The notes: a model not told the origin generated them from the sequence alone. Shown: positions 19,042-29,993, numbered from the stretch's first letter. The stretch is 64,000 nt of DNA from Paracoccus sp. R12_2 (GCF_017744015.1 NZ_JAGHRA010000005.1:62001-126000), one strand, 5' to 3'. Translations and numbers: made by a program.

Positions 19042-21077
19042 GGTAAGCCGCCGCCCCCCGTCTCTGTGCGTGAAACTGGCGGAAGGGAATGGGAGTCGAA
19101 CCCACCCGGGACAGGCTCGCTGCCCCAACCGGTTTTGAAGACCGGCCGCCCCACCGGGGACGATTCCCTTCCGGATGCGCCGAACAGATCCACCCTGTGC
19201 GGATTGATGCGACGCAGATCGCCCCGGCGCAAGGTCACGCCGAGACGGTCGAAGAAATCAAGGATCTCGATGGCCACCTTGCGACCGTTCATGACGCGAT
19301 CGCGAAAGCCAGGCGCGCTGAACCAGCCATCCTCTGACGCGGCTGCCACGTCCTGTGCGATCTCGACCATCTCGGCCGTGACGGCGCGCGCGAAGAAATG
19401 GTCGCGTGCGATCTGATCGGTTCGGCCCAGCTTCTGGGCCAGTTTCATGACGCGACGTATCTCGCGTTCGTCGATGTCCAGTTCGCCCGCGAAATCGCGG
19501 ACACGCGGCGGCCGAAAGCGGTTCTCGCCGATCAGCGTGGGAGCGATGCGAGCCCACAGGGCCTCGTCTTCTGGAGACAACTTCACCTCGTGCCCCGGCA
19601 GGCGCACAAAGGCGCCATCCAGCACGACGTGGCAAGCTTCCGCCTCGGACTGAAGGAACACCAGATATGCAGGCTTGGGCAGCCTGGGGTGCAGCGATAG
19701 CCGCAGCTTCTCACGGCCCAGACCCGGCAGATCCGGGTTCGCCTCGTGAAATTGGGAAAGGTTTCCGGACAATTGTGTGCGCAGGGCATTCAACTGCGCG
19801 CCTGACAAGGCAAGCTCGCCAATACGTTCGGCAGAACTGATCGAGATCGCGTCATCGCGCGCGTCCTTGGACAGGCCCCGATCACGGGTAAAGACGTTCA
19901 GATCGACCGGCGCGATGGCCAGCATCGCAGACAGTGCCTGGGCCGGATCCTGGGCCGTTGCCGCAGCGATCAGGGCAAGCCGATCCGGCGCGCGGCGTTT
20001 TCGCGCCGGCCCGCGCAGGTCGAGGAACAATCCCCCGCCGATGGTCCTGCTGGCCGACACGTCACGCAGGATGAACCGGTCCAGCACCAACGCGGCGACA
20101 GGCCGATCCAGGACGATCTGCACCGGTCCGCTGCCGCCCGGTGGGATCGGATCTGCCAGCGGCACGATCCGCGCCCCGGCCTCTGTCGCGTGGCTGTGCA
20201 GACGGGCAGGAAACCAGGTGCCGATGGGCTTCGGCTCGGTCGGCAGTACGGTGAGGGTTGCGTCGATCCGGTCGGTCGGCGCGTGCAGGCCCGGTGCCAG
20301 AATGACATCGCCGCGGCGGATCGCCGCTTTCGTGACATGCTCGCCCGCAAGGTTCAGCGCGCAACGCTGTCCCGCCAATCCCTGGGTCGCCTCGCGGTTC
20401 TGTGCGTGGATGCCACGGACCCGCGCGGCAAGGCCCGACGGGCTGACCATCACCTGATCGCCGACAGCAACGCGGCCGTTGACGACAGTGCCCGTCACCA
20501 CCGTGCCCGTTCCGGCCAACGTGAAACTGCGGTCCACCGCAAGGCGCAGCGGACCTTCGGCGCGGCGCGCGGCGGTCCCGGCCTCTGCGTCCCGCAGCGC
20601 GAGGCGCAGGGCCCTTATCCCGTTTCCGTCCCGCGAGGAAACGGGCAGTATCGGCGCATCCGCCAGCCCGGTTCCCGCGATCGCGGAACGGATCTGTGCC
20701 GTCACCTGTGCTTGCCGTGCGGCATCGGCAAGATCGCACTTGGTCAGCGCCACGATCCCCTGCGTGATTCCCAGCAGATCAAGGATCGCCAGATGTTCAC
20801 GCGTCTGCGGCATCACCCCGTCATCCGCGGCGACGACCAGCAAGGCCATGTCGATGCCGCCCGCCCCCGCCAGCATGGTGTGGATCAGACGTTCATGCCC
20901 CGGCACATCCACAAATCCGGTGATCGCGCCACCCCCCAGATCTGCATAGGCGAAGCCCAGGTCGATGGTGATGCCGCGTGCCTTTTCCTCGGCCAGACGG
21001 TCGGCGTCGGTGCCCGTCAGGGCCTTGACCAGCGCTGTCTTGCCGTGGTCGATATGGCCTGCCGTTCCGACGATCAT
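19038..21077 (-). CDS. selB: Selenocysteine-specific elongation factor
   Basis: 679 residues. It has an N-terminal EF-Tu-like GTPase (GHIDHGKT at residues 7-14, DVPGHE and TKCD follow), beta-barrel domains, and C-terminal winged-helix repeats that bind the SECIS hairpin. It delivers Sec-tRNA-Sec to UGA. ATGA overlap with selA. The frame does not stop where SelB normally ends (near residue 635) but runs about 44 codons through the whole tRNA-Sec gene to a TAG at 19038-19040, so the last residues are encoded by tRNA sequence. Confidence 0.93.
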   Translation of the reverse strand: MIVGTAGHIDHGKTALVKALTGTDADRLAEEKARGITIDLGFAYADLGGGAITGFVDVPGHERLIHTMLAGAGGIDMALLVVAADDGVMPQTREHLAILDLLGITQGIVALTKCDLADAARQAQVTAQIRSAIAGTGLADAPILPVSSRDGNGIRALRLALRDAEAGTAARRAEGPLRLAVDRSFTLAGTGTVVTGTVVNGRVAVGDQVMVSPSGLAARVRGIHAQNREATQGLAGQRCALNLAGEHVTKAAIRRGDVILAPGLHAPTDRIDATLTVLPTEPKPIGTWFPARLHSHATEAGARIVPLADPIPPGGSGPVQIVLDRPVAALVLDRFILRDVSASRTIGGGLFLDLRGPARKRRAPDRLALIAAATAQDPAQALSAMLAIAPVDLNVFTRDRGLSKDARDDAISISSAERIGELALSGAQLNALRTQLSGNLSQFHEANPDLPGLGREKLRLSLHPRLPKPAYLVFLQSEAEACHVVLDGAFVRLPGHEVKLSPEDEALWARIAPTLIGENRFRPPRVRDFAGELDIDEREIRRVMKLAQKLGRTDQIARDHFFARAVTAEMVEIAQDVAAASEDGWFSAPGFRDRVMNGRKVAIEILDFFDRLGVTLRRGDLRRINPHRVDLFGASGRESSPVGRPVFKTGWGSEPVPGGFDSHSLPPVSRTETGGGGLP
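19077..19172 (-). tRNA. selC: tRNA-Sec (anticodon UCA)
   Basis: 96 nt including an encoded CCA (19077-19079) and a G discriminator (19080). It has the selenocysteine tRNA hallmarks: 8-bp acceptor stem (GGAAGGGA with TCCCTTCC), 6-bp D stem, a 7-bp variable arm, and anticodon loop CTTCAAA with UCA. It decodes the UGA of fdhA in this window. It lies wholly inside the selB reading frame on the same strand, so the tRNA must be processed out of, or transcribed separately from, selB mRNA. Confidence 0.95.
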
Positions 21078-22450
21078 AGCGCCGCCATCGCGTCCAGCAG
21101 GGGGTTGTCGTCATCAAGGCAGCGCAGGTCAAGGATCAGTGCGCCGTCCCGGATATGACCGATGACCGGGCACGGCAGGGTGCGCAGACGCACCGACAGG
21201 CGGTCCGGTGCGTCCCCGCCCTGGCCGGTCAGCCGCAACCCGGCCGACGGGATCGTGTCGACCGGCAGGGCGCCCGAACCGATCTGGCTGGCGCAGTCGC
21301 ATGGTCGGGCTGCATATCCCAGCGGTTCAAGCAGCGCGGCGATCTTCGGGGCAAGTCGCGCCGCCTGCGCGGCGATCTGATCGTGCGGCCGCGACAGGTG
21401 GCGCAGGGTGGGCAAACGTGCGGCCAGACGGTCCGGGTCGCGGTACAGCCGCAGCGTCGCCTGCAGCGCGGCGATGCGGATCTTGTCCAGCCGCAGCGCA
21501 CGCTTCAGCGGGTTCTTGTTGATCTGCGCGATCAGGTCGCGACGCCCCACGATAAACCCCGCCTGCGGCCCACCCAGCAGCTTGTCGCCCGAGAATGTGA
21601 CCAAATCGGCGCCCTCGGCCACCGCCTCGGCAACGGTCGGTTCGCGCCGAAGCCCATAGGCGGACAGATCGACCAGCGATCCAGCGCCCAGATCGTTCAA
21701 CAGCGGTATGCCCGCCGCCCGGGCGATCCCTGACAGTTGCGGCGCGGGCACTTCGGACGTGAACCCCTGGATGCGGTAGTTCGATGTGTGCACCTTCATG
21801 ATCACGCCGGTATCGGCGGTGATCGCGCTTTCGTAGTCGCGCGGATGGGTGCGGTTTGTGGTGCCCACCTCGACCAGCCGTGTTCCAGCGCGGGCCATGA
21901 TGTCGGGCATTCTGAACGCGCCACCGATCTCGATCAGTTCCCCGCGCGAGACGATCCCCTCGCGCCCCTGACCGAAGGTGTTCAGCGCGATCAGCACCGC
22001 GGCGGCGTTGTTGTTGACGATGGTTGCGTCCTCGGCGCCGGTCAGTTCGCGCAGCAATCCGCGCAGATGATCGTCACGCTGGCCGCGTCCACCGCCGTCA
22101 AGATCGAATTCCAACGGCAGCGGCGCGGCCATCGCGGTGCGGGCGGCCTCGATCGCCTCGGGCGCAAGAATCGCGCGGCCCAGATTGGTGTGCAGTACCG
22201 TTCCCGACAGGTTCAGCATCGGGCGCAGCGTGGGTCGCGCAGCCTGGGCTAGGTCGGCCGCCAGAAGATCCGGCAGCCGGGCGGCCTGATCGTCGCCGCT
22301 GGCGCCATCGCGGATCGCCACCCGTGCCGCGTCCAGTCGGGCGCGCGCGGCGGTGGTGACCGCAGTGCGTCCATGTTCCGCGATCAGCGTCTGTCCGATG
22401 TCCGACTGCAGAAGCTGATCGACCGAGGGCAGGGCGCGAAACCCCGTCAT
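21074..22450 (-). CDS. selA: L-seryl-tRNA(Sec) selenium transferase
   Basis: 458 residues, PLP-dependent SelA family, converting seryl-tRNA-Sec to selenocysteyl-tRNA with selenophosphate. The PLP lysine region FSGDKLLGG (about residues 285-293) is present. The ATG at 22450 shares one base with the fdhE stop (TGATG) and its own stop overlaps selB (ATGA), so fdhE-selA-selB are tightly coupled. A TTG at 22453 is possible but less likely. Confidence 0.95.
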   Translation of the reverse strand: MTGFRALPSVDQLLQSDIGQTLIAEHGRTAVTTAARARLDAARVAIRDGASGDDQAARLPDLLAADLAQAARPTLRPMLNLSGTVLHTNLGRAILAPEAIEAARTAMAAPLPLEFDLDGGGRGQRDDHLRGLLRELTGAEDATIVNNNAAAVLIALNTFGQGREGIVSRGELIEIGGAFRMPDIMARAGTRLVEVGTTNRTHPRDYESAITADTGVIMKVHTSNYRIQGFTSEVPAPQLSGIARAAGIPLLNDLGAGSLVDLSAYGLRREPTVAEAVAEGADLVTFSGDKLLGGPQAGFIVGRRDLIAQINKNPLKRALRLDKIRIAALQATLRLYRDPDRLAARLPTLRHLSRPHDQIAAQAARLAPKIAALLEPLGYAARPCDCASQIGSGALPVDTIPSAGLRLTGQGGDAPDRLSVRLRTLPCPVIGHIRDGALILDLRCLDDDNPLLDAMAAL

Positions 22451-23364
22451 CAATACCCCGCCAGATAGGGGTTCACCCCCCCACGACCGAAGCCGGTTTC
22501 CTTCATCAGAAGGTCCAGCCCCAGACTGCCGACGTCGTCGGCGATCGGATCGAGGCTGTGATTCCTGCCCAGATACAGGATCTTGACCCAGCTATCGCAT
22601 TCGGAACAGATTTCAGCCTTCACCGCCGCCTCGTCCGTTTCGACCGAGCGGTAGCTGATGCCCTTGGTCGATCCGCAGCACAGGCACTTGATCCGCACCT
22701 CGTTCCATTGCGTCGCGCAGCAGGCGCAGGTGGCATAGCGCACATTCTCGATGCCCTGCGCCGCCATCACGCTGGATGTCGCGGGACGACCGCCGCAGGT
22801 CGGGCAGGTGCCAGCGCGGATCGGGACCAGCGATGATGCATCCAGCGATGCGGCCAGCCGCGCCATGTGAACCTGCACTGCCGCAGCGGCAAACAAATGC
22901 GGGGCGGCGCTGTCTTCCGGGATGCGATCCGACAGGAGGTTTTCCAGCAGCCAGTGCCGGTCCGCCAGATCCGAGGCCAGCACCGCCTGCAGCGCCAGTT
23001 TCGCAGGCTGCGGCATGTCCAGCGCCTGCGCCTGATCGGACAGCGTCATCAGTGTTTCGTGCAGCACCTCATCGCTCGCCAGAGCCTCGCGATCAATGGG
23101 CGGCATGCGATAGGTGCGGGCCTGTTCGATCCGTTCGGTCGGGATCGGATCGGGTTCGGGCAGTTCATCGACCAGACGCGCCTGCAGCGCGGTCAGTTCG
23201 CCAAGGAAGGCAAGATAGGGGCCAAGTCGGGGATCGTGTTCGGCCAGAAACAGGAACCGCCGCGCGCGCGTCGCGAACAGGCGGTCCGGATCGGGCAGGA
23301 ATGCCAGCGGCGGCGTCGGAACGCCACCGATGACGGAAGGGTCGGGCTGAATGGAAGTCGCCAT
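22450..23364 (-). CDS. fdhE: Formate dehydrogenase accessory protein FdhE
   Basis: 304 residues, cytoplasmic maturation factor for respiratory formate dehydrogenases that binds the catalytic subunit. Four rubredoxin-like Cys pairs are in the C-terminal half (CPTCGG, CACC, CLCCGS, CSECDS), as expected. The ATG at 23364 follows GGAG by 5 nt; a GTG at 23370 sits too close to that site. Placed between the cytochrome subunit and selA. Confidence 0.92.
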   Translation of the reverse strand: MATSIQPDPSVIGGVPTPPLAFLPDPDRLFATRARRFLFLAEHDPRLGPYLAFLGELTALQARLVDELPEPDPIPTERIEQARTYRMPPIDREALASDEVLHETLMTLSDQAQALDMPQPAKLALQAVLASDLADRHWLLENLLSDRIPEDSAAPHLFAAAAVQVHMARLAASLDASSLVPIRAGTCPTCGGRPATSSVMAAQGIENVRYATCACCATQWNEVRIKCLCCGSTKGISYRSVETDEAAVKAEICSECDSWVKILYLGRNHSLDPIADDVGSLGLDLLMKETGFGRGGVNPYLAGY

Positions 23365-23409
23365 GATCACTCCGGGCCGGACCGGCCACTGAGGGTTGCG
23401 TTGCCGAAA

Positions 23410-24096
23410 CTATTCTGCCGGTCCCTTGCTGGAACGTCCAGCGACCTCGCGCAGCCATTTGCGATGATGCCGCCATGCCCAACCGCCGGTGACATCGCCG
23501 CGTGTCATCGCGCGCAGCGTGCCGCGCACCCAGAAGGCCGCGAACACATGCAGGATGAAGACAAGGATGATCGCCACGGCGGCCAGCGCGTGAACCAGTG
23601 TCGCGACGCGGCGCACCGGGATCGACACCAGACCGGCGAAATACTGCTGCCACATCATGATGCCGGACACGATCAGCACCACGATCAGCACCGACATCGC
23701 CCAGAAGATGAATTTCTGTCCGGCGTTGTACTTGCCCATCTCGGGCAATCGCTCTTCGTGGCCGGTCGCGACATCTCCGATCCGCGACACCCAGGTGGTG
23801 TCCTCGGGCTTGGGCAGGTTCAGCCGCCACATCTGCAGGAACAGCAGAAGGAAGCTGAAGAACAGCACCACGCCGATGATCGGATGAAGCCAGCGCGCGA
23901 TCTGTCCGCCGCCGAACAGGCCGGTCAGGAAGTAGAGATGGGGTGAAAAGAACGCCAGGCCCGACAGCGCCAGGACGATCAGCGACAGCGCCGTCACCCA
24001 GTGGTTCAACCGTGTGATGCCGCGATAGCGACTGACGCGAACCGGGGCGGTGCTTTCGATGTGATCCGCGGGGTCGGAATAGAATGGCTTGTGCAT
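23410..24096 (-). CDS. fdoI: Formate dehydrogenase cytochrome b556 (gamma) subunit
   Basis: 228 residues, inner-membrane di-haem cytochrome of the FdnI/FdoI type that passes electrons from the iron-sulfur subunit to quinone. Four hydrophobic helices are seen, with candidate haem histidines in RLNHWV, WLHPIIG and LHVFAAF. Its ATG shares one base with the fdhB stop. Completes the alpha-beta-gamma membrane enzyme. Confidence 0.93.
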   Translation of the reverse strand: MHKPFYSDPADHIESTAPVRVSRYRGITRLNHWVTALSLIVLALSGLAFFSPHLYFLTGLFGGGQIARWLHPIIGVVLFFSFLLLFLQMWRLNLPKPEDTTWVSRIGDVATGHEERLPEMGKYNAGQKFIFWAMSVLIVVLIVSGIMMWQQYFAGLVSIPVRRVATLVHALAAVAIILVFILHVFAAFWVRGTLRAMTRGDVTGGWAWRHHRKWLREVAGRSSKGPAE

Positions 24097-25061
24097 CAGA
24101 TCCCCTCCCGGTCCTGCACCAGCCGTTCGGCGGCCTCTTCCTCTTCGGGTTCGACCTTGTTGCGGGTGAACAGGCCCATCAGGACGGCGCCCGCCGCCGC
24201 GACGCCCATCGCTGCCATGCCGGCGGTCTTGGTGACGCCCTTCCAGCCTTCGACAATGGGCGAGATGCGCGGGTTTTCAGCCAGGTTGCTGTAAATCGAG
24301 GGCTTGTCCGCGTGGTGCAGAACATAGAAGACATGCGTGCCGCCGACGCCTTTGGGATCGTAGATCCCGGCGTTCTCGTAGCCGCGCGACTTCAGATCCT
24401 CGACCCGTTCATTGGCCAGCGCCGTCATGTCGTCCTTGGTGCCGAAGGTGATCGCCTTTGTCGGGCAGGCCTTGGCGCAGGCAGGCCCCTGGCCGACGGC
24501 GACCCGATCCGAACACAGGGTGCATTTGTAGCTTTTGTGATCGACCTTGCTGATGCGGGGAATGTCGAACGGACAGCCGGTCACGCAATAACCGCAGCCG
24601 ATGCAGTTGTCGTGGATGAAGTCCACGATGCCGTTCGAATACTGCACGATCGCGCCGGGGGCGGGACAGGCCTTCAGGCAGCCCGGATCCTCGCAATGCA
24701 TGCAACCATCCTTGCGGATCAGCCATTCCAGTTCGTTGGTTGCGGGGTTTTCCCATTCGCTGAACCGCATCAGGGTGAACATGTCCGGCGTCAGATCATG
24801 CGGGTTTTCGTAGCTGCCGATATTCTCGCCGATCTCGGGATGGGTATCGTTCCATTCCACGCAGGCCGACTGGCACGCCTTGCAGCCGATGCATTTGCTG
24901 ACGTCGATCAGCTTGGCGACCTTGGTCAGTTGCCGCGTCGGCTGTGGCACATCCGGCGTGGCCGAGATTCGGACCACGTCGGAGGGAAGCAAGTTCGATT
25001 CAAGCGGCTGGACGGGCGGGTTCGCCGCCGCGGTCGTGGGTTGAGGTGCGGTATCGCTCAT
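24096..25061 (-). CDS. fdhB: Formate dehydrogenase iron-sulfur (beta) subunit
   Basis: 321 residues. Four ferredoxin-like [4Fe-4S] motifs are visible ([38 protein letters not shown]), forming the electron wire from FdhA to the cytochrome. A C-terminal hydrophobic segment (about residues 280-298) anchors it in the membrane, facing the periplasm, as in FdnH. ATGA overlap with the end of fdhA. Confidence 0.95.
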   Translation of the reverse strand: MSDTAPQPTTAAANPPVQPLESNLLPSDVVRISATPDVPQPTRQLTKVAKLIDVSKCIGCKACQSACVEWNDTHPEIGENIGSYENPHDLTPDMFTLMRFSEWENPATNELEWLIRKDGCMHCEDPGCLKACPAPGAIVQYSNGIVDFIHDNCIGCGYCVTGCPFDIPRISKVDHKSYKCTLCSDRVAVGQGPACAKACPTKAITFGTKDDMTALANERVEDLKSRGYENAGIYDPKGVGGTHVFYVLHHADKPSIYSNLAENPRISPIVEGWKGVTKTAGMAAMGVAAAGAVLMGLFTRNKVEPEEEEAAERLVQDREGI

Positions 25062-28000
25062 GCCACCGGCTCCTCTGCTGCGGGTTCGATATTGACGAGG
25101 AACGCCTTGAATTCCGGCGTTTCCACGTTCGCGTCACCGACGAACGGCGTCAGACTGTTCGGCCCCCAGCCCTTCTTGGCGGCACCCATGAAGCCCCAGT
25201 GCAGCGGAATGCCCACGACATGGACGGTCTTTCCGTCGCACTGCATCGGCTTGATCCGCTTGGTCACCACGGCCTTGGCCCAGACCTGTCCCCGCTTGCC
25301 CCAGACACGCACCCGGCTGCCGCCGGTGATGCCCTTCTCGGCCGCCAGTTCCTGGCTGATCTCGACGAAGAACTCGGGCTGCAACGAGGCGTTCACCTTG
25401 TTGTGCTTGGTCCAGTAGTGGAAATGTTCCGTCAGCCGGTAGGACGTGGCGACGAACGGAAACTCTTCGCTGGTCGCGAATTGCTCGGCGTCGTCCACGA
25501 AGACCCGGCTGACCGGGTTGCCGCGCATCTTCGGGTTCAGGACATTCGCGATCGGGCTTTCGAACGGCTCCATATGCGTGGGGAAGGGGCCGTCCCGCAT
25601 CATTCCGCGGGTGAACAGGCGCGATGTGCCCTCCTGGTTCATGATGAAGGGCATGACCTCGCCCGGCTTCGACGTCACGCCGATATCGGGCACGTCATAG
25701 CCTTCCCACTTCTCGCCGGTCCATTCGATCAGCTTGCGATCGGGATCCCACGGCTTGCCCTGCATGTCGGCCGAGGCGCGGTTATACAGGATGCGGCGAT
25801 TGACCGGCCATGAATAGGACCAGTTCAGGAACATGCCGGCATCGCCGGGATCGGAATTGTCCCGCCGCGCCATGTTGTTGCCATCCTCGTTCCAGCAACC
25901 CGAGAAGATCCAGCAGCCGCACATCGTCGAGCCGTCGTCCTGCAACTGGGTGAAGTTCTTCACCTGCTTGCCGGCGGCCACCAGTGTAGTGCCGGGATTG
26001 GCCGGATCCTCGATGTCGCGCAGCGCGCGGCCATTCATTTCCTTGGCCAGTTCCTCGGGCTTGGGATCCAGCGGATCGGCATAGTTCCAGCTTAGGTTCA
26101 GGATCGGCTCGGGAAACACCCCGCCTTCATCCTGATAAAGCTTGCGCAGCTTCTGGAACAGGTTGGCCATGATCCAGGTGTCGTTCTTCGCCTCGCCCGG
26201 AGGCGAGCCGCCCGGCCAGTGCCATTGCAGCCAACGGCCCGAATTGACCAGCGCGCCTTCGTCCTCGGCAAAGCAGGTCGTCGGCAGTTCCAGCACCTCG
26301 GTCTGGATCGAGGCGGAATCCACGTCATTGTACTGACCGTGGTTTTCCCAGAAATGCGCGGTCTCGGTCTCCAGCGGGTCCATCACGACCAGCAGTTTCA
26401 GCTTGGACAGCGCCTCGGTCAGCTTGGCCCGGTTGGGGAAGGCCATCAGCGGATTGAAGCCCTGGCAGAAATACAGGTTCACCTGCCCCTGCTTCATCAG
26501 CTCGAACATCCGCAGGACGTCATAGGTCGGCACGTCCAGCTTGGGCAGATAGTGGTAAGCCCAATCATTCTCGGCCGTGGCGGCATCGCCCCACATCGCC
26601 TTCATGAAGCTGACCATGAACTTGGAATAGTTCTGCCAATAGCTGGTCTGGCCCGGACGAAGCGGCTTGAATTCCCGCGTGGACATATAGGTCTGCCAGT
26701 CGGGTTCCCGTTCGGTCGGGATGTTCAGATAGCCGGGGATCAGGTTCGACATCAGGCCCAGATCGGTCAGGCCCTGGATATTCGAATGCCCCCGCAGCGC
26801 GTTCATCCCGCCGCCGCGCATGCCGATATTGCCCAGGATCAGCTGCAGCATCGCCATGCCGCGGATGTTCTGGGCGCCCTTGGAATGCTGCGTCCAGCCA
26901 AGCGCGTACATCGAGGTCATCACCCGCTCGGGCGCGCTGCATTCCCCGATCATCTCGCAGATCTGCAGATAGCGGTCCTTTGGCGTGCCGCAGACATTTT
27001 CCACGAATTCGGGTGTATAGACGTCGACATGCGCCTTGAGCAGGTTCCACACGCAGCGCGGATCCTGAAGGGTCATGTCCAGCTTGGCATAGCCGTCATC
27101 GCCGATCTGGTAATCCCAGTCCGCCTTGTCGTAGTCGCGCTTTTCCTCGTCATAGCCGCTGAAAAGCCCGTCGGACCAGCCGAAGCCGTCCTTCACCAGC
27201 AACGCGGCATTGGTGAAGTTGCGGACATATTCCCACTGTACCTTGTCGTTTTCGATGCACCAGCGGATCACCCCCATCAGGAAGGCGATGTCGCTGCCCG
27301 GACGGATCGGGGCATAATAATCCGACACCGAGGCAGTGCGGGTATAGCGCGGATCGACGACGATCAGCTTGGCGCCACGCGTCGCCTTGGCTTCGGTCAC
27401 CCATTTGAAGCCGCAGGGATGGGCTTCGGCGGCGTTGCCGCCCATGACGATCACCAGATCGGTGTTCTTGATGTCGGTCCAGGCGTTGGTCATTGCGCCA
27501 CGGCCAAATGTTGGAGCCAAACTGGCTACCGTAGGGCCGTGTCAGACGCGCGCCTGGTTGTCGAAGCCGACGATTCCCAGTGACCGGACGGCCTTGTAGG
27601 TCAGCCATGCGGTTTCGTTCGTGGTGGCGGAGGCCGCAAGGAACCCGGTCGTGGTCCAACGGTTGACCGGCACGCCGGCCTCGCTGACCTGCACCAGATT
27701 GGCGTCGCGGTCGTCCTTCATCGCGCGGGCGATCTTGTCCAGCGCTTCGTCCCAGGTGACATCCTGAAATTCGGTGGCGCCCGCTGCGCGATAGCGCGGC
27801 CGGGTCAGGCGTGTCGGGGCCTTGACGAAATCCTTCAGGGCCGCGCCTTTGGGACACAGCGTGCCGCGGTTCGTCGGATGGTCGGCGTCGCCTTCGATGT
27901 GCATGATCTCGGCGGTTTCGCCGGCTTTCACATCGCCCTTGGAATACATGATGATCCCGCAGGCGACCGAGCAGTAGGTACAGGTGTTGCGCGTTTCCGT

Positions 28001-28141
28001 TGTCGTGGTCAGCTTGAAAGCCCGCACATGCGCTGCTTCTGCCGCCTCTGCCTCGCCGAAGCCCATGGCCCCCAGCGAGGTCGCCGCAACCCCCGCACCT
28101 GCCAGCCTTAGAAAGCCGCGGCGCGTCAGGTCGATATTCAT
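25058..28141 (-). CDS. fdhA: Formate dehydrogenase catalytic subunit, selenocysteine-containing
   Basis: 1027 residues when UGA at 27544-27542 is read as selenocysteine (residue 200). The flanking peptide [15 protein letters not shown] matches the Sec site of E. coli FdnG. A twin-arginine signal (TRRGFLRL, residues 6-13) exports the folded molybdo-bis-MGD enzyme to the periplasm. One [4Fe-4S] cluster is bound by CTYCSVAC...C after the signal. It oxidises formate to CO2. Naive gene calling would split it into a 199-residue fragment and an 820-residue ORF. Start at 28141 with GGAGGG. It heads the operon fdhA-fdhB-fdoI-fdhE-selA-selB. Confidence 0.96.
27499..27544 (-). promoter_or_regulatory. 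SECIS-like hairpin at the fdhA UGA codon
   Basis: Directly after UGA (27544-27542), CACGGCC (27541-27535) pairs perfectly with GGCCGTG (27505-27499), and an inner stem AGCCA/TGGCT closes a three-base loop. Position and shape match the bacterial SECIS of fdnG/fdhF that SelB recognises. It lies in coding sequence and is translated. Confidence 0.85.
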
Positions 28142-28464
28142 GGGACCCTCCACTTTGCCTGTCATGACGATAGGTACGCAATCATCGTGCGAAGGTGACT
28201 TTCGCGAGTCAAGAAAAACCATCCAGAACGATCCACTTGTGATTGAGCGCGCCGCTGGCAGCTTGTCGCGGCTTGCGGCGGGTCGCGGTGGACTGCTATT
28301 CTTTCCGCAGGCAGACCGATGCGCCGGCGGCGCTCGGGGCGGTGTCCTTCAAGATGCCGCACTCTCCGTCAGGGGTTTGTCGGGAGGATGAGTGGCGGCG
28401 CAACCCCAGCGCGCCAGGGTCCCCGTCCTTCCCGAACCCACAACAACGGCTGATGAGGTCCGCC
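28142..28464. promoter_or_regulatory. Divergent gap between fdh-sel operon and selenium transporter
   Basis: 323 bp with no credible gene; an open frame in register with the transporter protein is present but lacks a good start. It must hold both divergent promoters. The right part (28320-28450) is very G+C-rich, with GGGGTT (28372-28377) able to pair with AACCCC (28402-28407), leaving a structured leader in front of the transporter mRNA. No known riboswitch is recognised. Confidence 0.5.
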
Positions 28465-29331
28465 ATGCGTCTTTTGCCCCGCCTGTTCATGTCCGCCTTT
28501 GCGCTTGCCGCCATGCTTGGCAGCGCCCATGCGCAGGACACGTTGTATTTCTCGGCCATCCCGGACGAGGATGAGACGCGGTTGGCCGAACGCTTCGACA
28601 AGGTTGCCGATTACCTGTCCGAACAGCTTGATGTGCCGGTTCAGTTCGTGCCGGTGAAATCCTATCCTGCGGCGGTTACCGCATTCCGCAACGATCAGGT
28701 TCAGTTGGCATGGTTCGGTGGGTTGTCCGGCGTGCAGGCAAGGTTGCTGGTGCCCGAGGCCCGCGCGATCGCGCAAGGGGACGAGGATCAGACGTTCGTC
28801 AGCTATTTCATCGCCCATACCGATACCGGACTGACCGAATCCGCGGATTTTCCCGATGCGGCCAGCGGCATGTCCTTCACCTTCGGGGCCAAGACCTCGA
28901 CCTCGGGGCGGCTGATGCCGGAATTCCATATCCGTCAGGAAACCGGCGATGCGCCCGAGGATTTCTTCGACCGCGTCGGATTCTCGGGCAATCACAGTCA
29001 GACCCTGCGATTGGTGGCGTCCGGCGCGTGGCAGATCGGCGCGCTGAACTTTGCCGTCTATGATCAGGCCGTTGCCGACGGCGCGCCCGAAATCGAGACC
29101 GCGAAGGTCATCTGGAAGACGCCGCCCTATCCCGACTATAACTGGACGATCCGGGGCGATGTGGATGCGCGTTGGGGGGAAGGGTTCGCCGACAAGGTCC
29201 AGGCCACATTGATCGGCATGGACGACCCCGATCTTCTGGCGGCGTTCCCGCGCACGCGGTTCATTGCGGCATCGAACGACGATTACGCCCCGATCGAGAA
29301 GGTCGGACGCGATCTGGGCCTGTTGGAGTAG
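28465..29331 (+). CDS. PhnD-like periplasmic binding protein, probably selenium oxyanion
   Basis: 288 residues with a Sec signal peptide (cut after AHA at about residue 20) and a PhnD/phosphonate-type binding fold (Leu-Ala-Trp-Phe-Gly-Gly region near residue 80). The family is annotated as putative selenate-binding when it lies by selenium genes. The ATG at 28465 has GAGG 6 nt upstream. First of three genes with ATPase and permease. Location divergent to fdhA-selAB supports delivery of selenium for FdhA; the ligand could also be phosphonate or phosphite. Confidence 0.78.
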   Translation: MRLLPRLFMSAFALAAMLGSAHAQDTLYFSAIPDEDETRLAERFDKVADYLSEQLDVPVQFVPVKSYPAAVTAFRNDQVQLAWFGGLSGVQARLLVPEARAIAQGDEDQTFVSYFIAHTDTGLTESADFPDAASGMSFTFGAKTSTSGRLMPEFHIRQETGDAPEDFFDRVGFSGNHSQTLRLVASGAWQIGALNFAVYDQAVADGAPEIETAKVIWKTPPYPDYNWTIRGDVDARWGEGFADKVQATLIGMDDPDLLAAFPRTRFIAASNDDYAPIEKVGRDLGLLE

Positions 29332-29336
29332 GCCGC

Positions 29337-29993
29337 TTGCACCTGCTTGAGGCTGCGGATCTGGGCTATGGCGCCACGCCGGTGCTGCGTGGCGTCACCT
29401 TGCATGTCGCGGTGGGCGAAAGGTTGGTGTTGCTGGGCCGCAGCGGCGCGGGCAAGTCCACGCTGCTGGCTGCTGCCCGGCAGGCTTTGCTGGATCAGGG
29501 GCGACGGGTCGCGCTGGTTCCGCAGGATCATGCCCTGGTCCCGCAGCTTTCCGCGCTGCGCAACGTGCTTATGGGTCGGCTGGACGATCACGGCGCGGCG
29601 TATAATCTGGCCACGCTGATCCGCCCGCGCCGCGCCGATCGTGACGCGGCGATGGCGGTTCTGGATCAGGTCGGATTGCGCCCCGAGGCTGATCGTGCCG
29701 TCGAGACCCTGTCGGGCGGTCAGAAACAGCGCGTGGCGCTGGCCCGCGCGTTGTATCGCGGCGGGGATGTCCTGGTCGGTGACGAACCCTTGTCCGCCGT
29801 CGATCCCGCGCAGGCCGACACGCTGGCAGGGGTGATCCGCGACGCGTTCCCGACCGCCATTCTGGCCCTGCACGACGTTGACCTGGCCCTGGGTTTTGCG
29901 ACGCGCCTGATCGGCCTGAAGTACGGGCAGCTGCTGCTGGACAGCGCGCCTGATATCCCGCGCGACCTGATCGAGGCACTCTATGCGCGCTGA
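29337..29993 (+). CDS. PhnC-like ABC transporter ATPase
   Basis: 218 residues from a TTG start (29337), the only start that suits the conserved N-terminus; GGAG lies 8 nt upstream. Walker A GRSGAGKST, signature LSGGQKQR and Walker B VLVGDEP are present. Walker B has Gly-Asp-Glu, fine for hydrolysis. It begins 5 nt after the binding protein gene and overlaps the permease gene by 11 nt. Energises the putative selenium oxyanion importer. Confidence 0.85.
   Translation: MHLLEAADLGYGATPVLRGVTLHVAVGERLVLLGRSGAGKSTLLAAARQALLDQGRRVALVPQDHALVPQLSALRNVLMGRLDDHGAAYNLATLIRPRRADRDAAMAVLDQVGLRPEADRAVETLSGGQKQRVALARALYRGGDVLVGDEPLSAVDPAQADTLAGVIRDAFPTAILALHDVDLALGFATRLIGLKYGQLLLDSAPDIPRDLIEALYAR

Noticed and set aside
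25058..28141. fdhA as a pseudogene or frameshifted gene because of an internal stop
   Set aside because: The stop is UGA at the exact selenocysteine site, frames match on both sides, a SECIS-like hairpin follows, and the whole Sec machinery is in the operon.
28243..28464. 74-residue N-terminal extension of the selenium-binding protein
   Set aside because: The extension would precede a textbook signal peptide starting at 28465, and that start has its own ribosome binding site.
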